DNA of 64,000 nt. Origin: Ascarosepion bandense (Eukaryota; Mollusca; Cephalopoda; Sepiida; Sepiidae). The stretch is taken from positions 1,500,001 through 1,564,000 of the forward strand of contig JBBBDQ010000403.1 of NCBI GenBank assembly GCA_037127315.1, in the 5' to 3' direction. Within the stretch, counting starts at the first letter, position 1; each line of letters opens with the position of its first letter. Below are positions 27,821-30,800 of the stretch, one piece after another. A program made the translations under genes and the position numbers. The notes under the pieces are model-generated. The model worked only from the letters and a program-made list of their open reading frames with translations, did no database searches and had not been told where the DNA came from.

Positions 27821-30800
27821 CAATTTGAACACATTAAAAATAGTAACATTTTTAAGGGGAAAATAATCTTGTGCATCACTGTTATTAAACTGCTATAATG
27901 TTAAAACCTATTTATAAGAAAGTTATAAAACTTAGTGAGAATCTAAAATCAAATGTAAGTGTGGAGGATATTTAGATTGTTGTCATTTATCCAGTTTAGT
28001 TTTTGCACAGCAGTGTAAATATGGGGCATCCAGTGAGATTCAAACTCACTATTGAGTAGTAATGATCAACCTGATTAGATTGCTAATATTACTTCATGCC
28101 TAAGGCACCCATCTATTTAGGTTGTTGGTTACATGACAGGTATGTTTGATTGACATAGTAAATATCTAAACTTTTTGACATATTTTCTGGTTTTAAAGCA
28201 TTGATAAACCTTAGACAATGAATTAATGAAATACTGATTAGCTACACAGGCATGACTTCTAGATTTATTTACATTTTCTGAAATATAAATGTATAGAAAC
28301 TACTGTGGCCACAAAGTGAGGGATTTGTTTATATATTTATTGTAATATAAAATTTGATCCCCCACTTTGTACGCATATTATAATTTCTTGTTGGTTTATC
28401 AAATTCTGATTGGGTATGAATCCGCCTGCTCTCTCTCCATCTCTGGGTTAAGACTTATATCACTAAATCATTATTATCTTCAAAATAAAATTCTTACAAT
28501 CTAAAAATATTTTTCAGACTTTGAGTAAAGTGCAAAGTGGTGATAAGCCATAGAAAATGAATCAATCGTAACCTAACATCAGTTTAAACTGATCCAGTTT
28601 TTCTTTTATAGGTTTTCACAATTTCATTAGAAATTTAGAAAATTTCCAATGTACTTCAGTGAAATTTTCACTTTCTAAATTTATAATTATGGTGTCAATT
28701 TCACCTGATGCCAGGAGGATATGTGTTAAATATATTGGTATTGAGAACATTCTTACCTGTCAATCTTTTGTTTGGCTTCAAAAAGAACAATACATAAAAT
28801 GCTCTTGATAACAGAAATGATTTAATATAGCATTTAATATGAATCTCTTAGCTTCCTTCACTCATGCTAATACATTATCTGCAGTTCTCACAAACTTTTG
28901 CCATCTTCTCCTTAGTTTTCTATCTTGCTTCTAGATTTATCAAGGCTTCTCTTTTATTTGCTTGTTGTTCTTTTATTCACTTTTTCATTATCTTTATCTT
29001 TCCATATATCTTCATTTTTTATTTTTCCATTTTTATTTTTTAAGAATGTCTTGTAATTTCTTTGGCAACATGCTTCAAGGAAAGGAATCTTATTTATAAA
29101 GACTGAATTAAATCCTACTTTCACAGTAATGTCTCTGATGTTCAGCTAGTCCTTGAAATACTTTTGTAATAAATAGGTCAGTTTTTTTACATTTTCTGCT
29201 CTTATGAACATTGGTATTTATGATCTGATCTATGAATAATGACAATTATTAAAAAGTGAAACCATGGTGGAAAGAGCCAAACTTGACAGCAAGTCTTCAG
29301 CAGCAGCAACAATAAGATCTATAAACAGCGGTGAAGGAGGTCAAGCATAAAGGCAGGACAGCAACATCAGACAAGCAAGAACAACATTAGATTTAAGGCT
29401 CGAAGTTATAGCTTCATAGGATTGAAGTGAATTAATATATTGGTTCCTAAATTTGGTGGCGTAGTAATTATGAGTTCAATCTCTGGGCTGTGTTTTACAA
29501 ACTTAGGCTTAATAGAAACAGGACAAGCAATAATTGAGTTGTACTTAAAAAAAGAAAAAAAAAGATATTCCTTGATATTAACAGTGAAATAAGAATGATC
29601 TGCTCTCTTGTAGATTAAATAAAGGGTTTACTTTGAAGTAGTCTGAAGGTTACTTAGATTGATAGACACTGAAGAATGGTACAAAGGTCAAAATGGTGTA
29701 ATAAAAAGATGGGGTATTAGCTTTGTTGCATACAAAGTGTTCAATAATTAGCATTATAAATTATTTTGCTCATCTTTATTAAAAAATTTGTAAATATTTT
29801 AAAAAATAGAAATAAAACTAAGTATCCATAAAATTATTTGATACACTGTCTATCCAATATGGAAGTAAAGTCATTTTTTAACATTTGTACAAAATAAACT
29901 CTAACGATATAGAAAAAATTAAGGAAAGAACGGATTACATGTTGAGAAGCTGGAAGTTTGCATGGACATTGTTTTATGAACTTTTATGCTATTATTAAAC
30001 TAGCTTTATCCAGATTAACTGTTTATTAGCAAGAAAAATAGATTAAATCTTGAATCTAATTGAGGGATAAAAAACTGAGAAAAATGTAGCTAGCTGCTGG
30101 TAGAAAAGTTTGTGAACAGGGATTTGACCAAATGTAAAGTGTTAATGTTTATAGAGGCTGTGGCAGATATACTTCCCACCTAATGGTAACACATTAGCTA
30201 GATGAAGATACCTTTGTCACTAATGTCTTACCATTATGTGGGAGCTATTTCTACTGCACTCTTTACACTTTAACTAAAAAAAAAAATGCTAACAGAATTT
30301 CAGTGTAATGTGCATATAACTCTTTGCTTGACTATGGCTATCCTTTTTCTTTTCTTTTTTTTTTTTTATCGTTTCATCCCCAAGCAAGGTGAAGTTGCCA
30401 CTAAAACACAGGTGGTTATATGGAGTAAAAGAGAATGAGAAGAGGTTGAAAATGGGAAGGATTGAAGAAAGAACAAAAAAAAAAAAGCAACAGGGTTCAA
30501 GACAGTAGATGGCAATTTACATGACATTAAAATTTCTAAAGATTGTCGTTATCAGGGAATTAAGAAATTGGTAGGGAGTTCCACAGGTGGGAATTGCATG
30601 AAAAAAGAACTGTTAGAATAGAAGTGGTGATTACATTTAGCTAGTCCAACACTAAAATGGTGAGACCTAGTTGCCAATCTAGTTAGTCAATTAAGTGCCA
30701 TACATGATACATGCTCGGGCTATCATATCTCTTTGAGATATGACTGACTGGGCAGAAGATTTTCCTGCAGTAGGTTGTCATTACTTTCTGTGGTAGATTG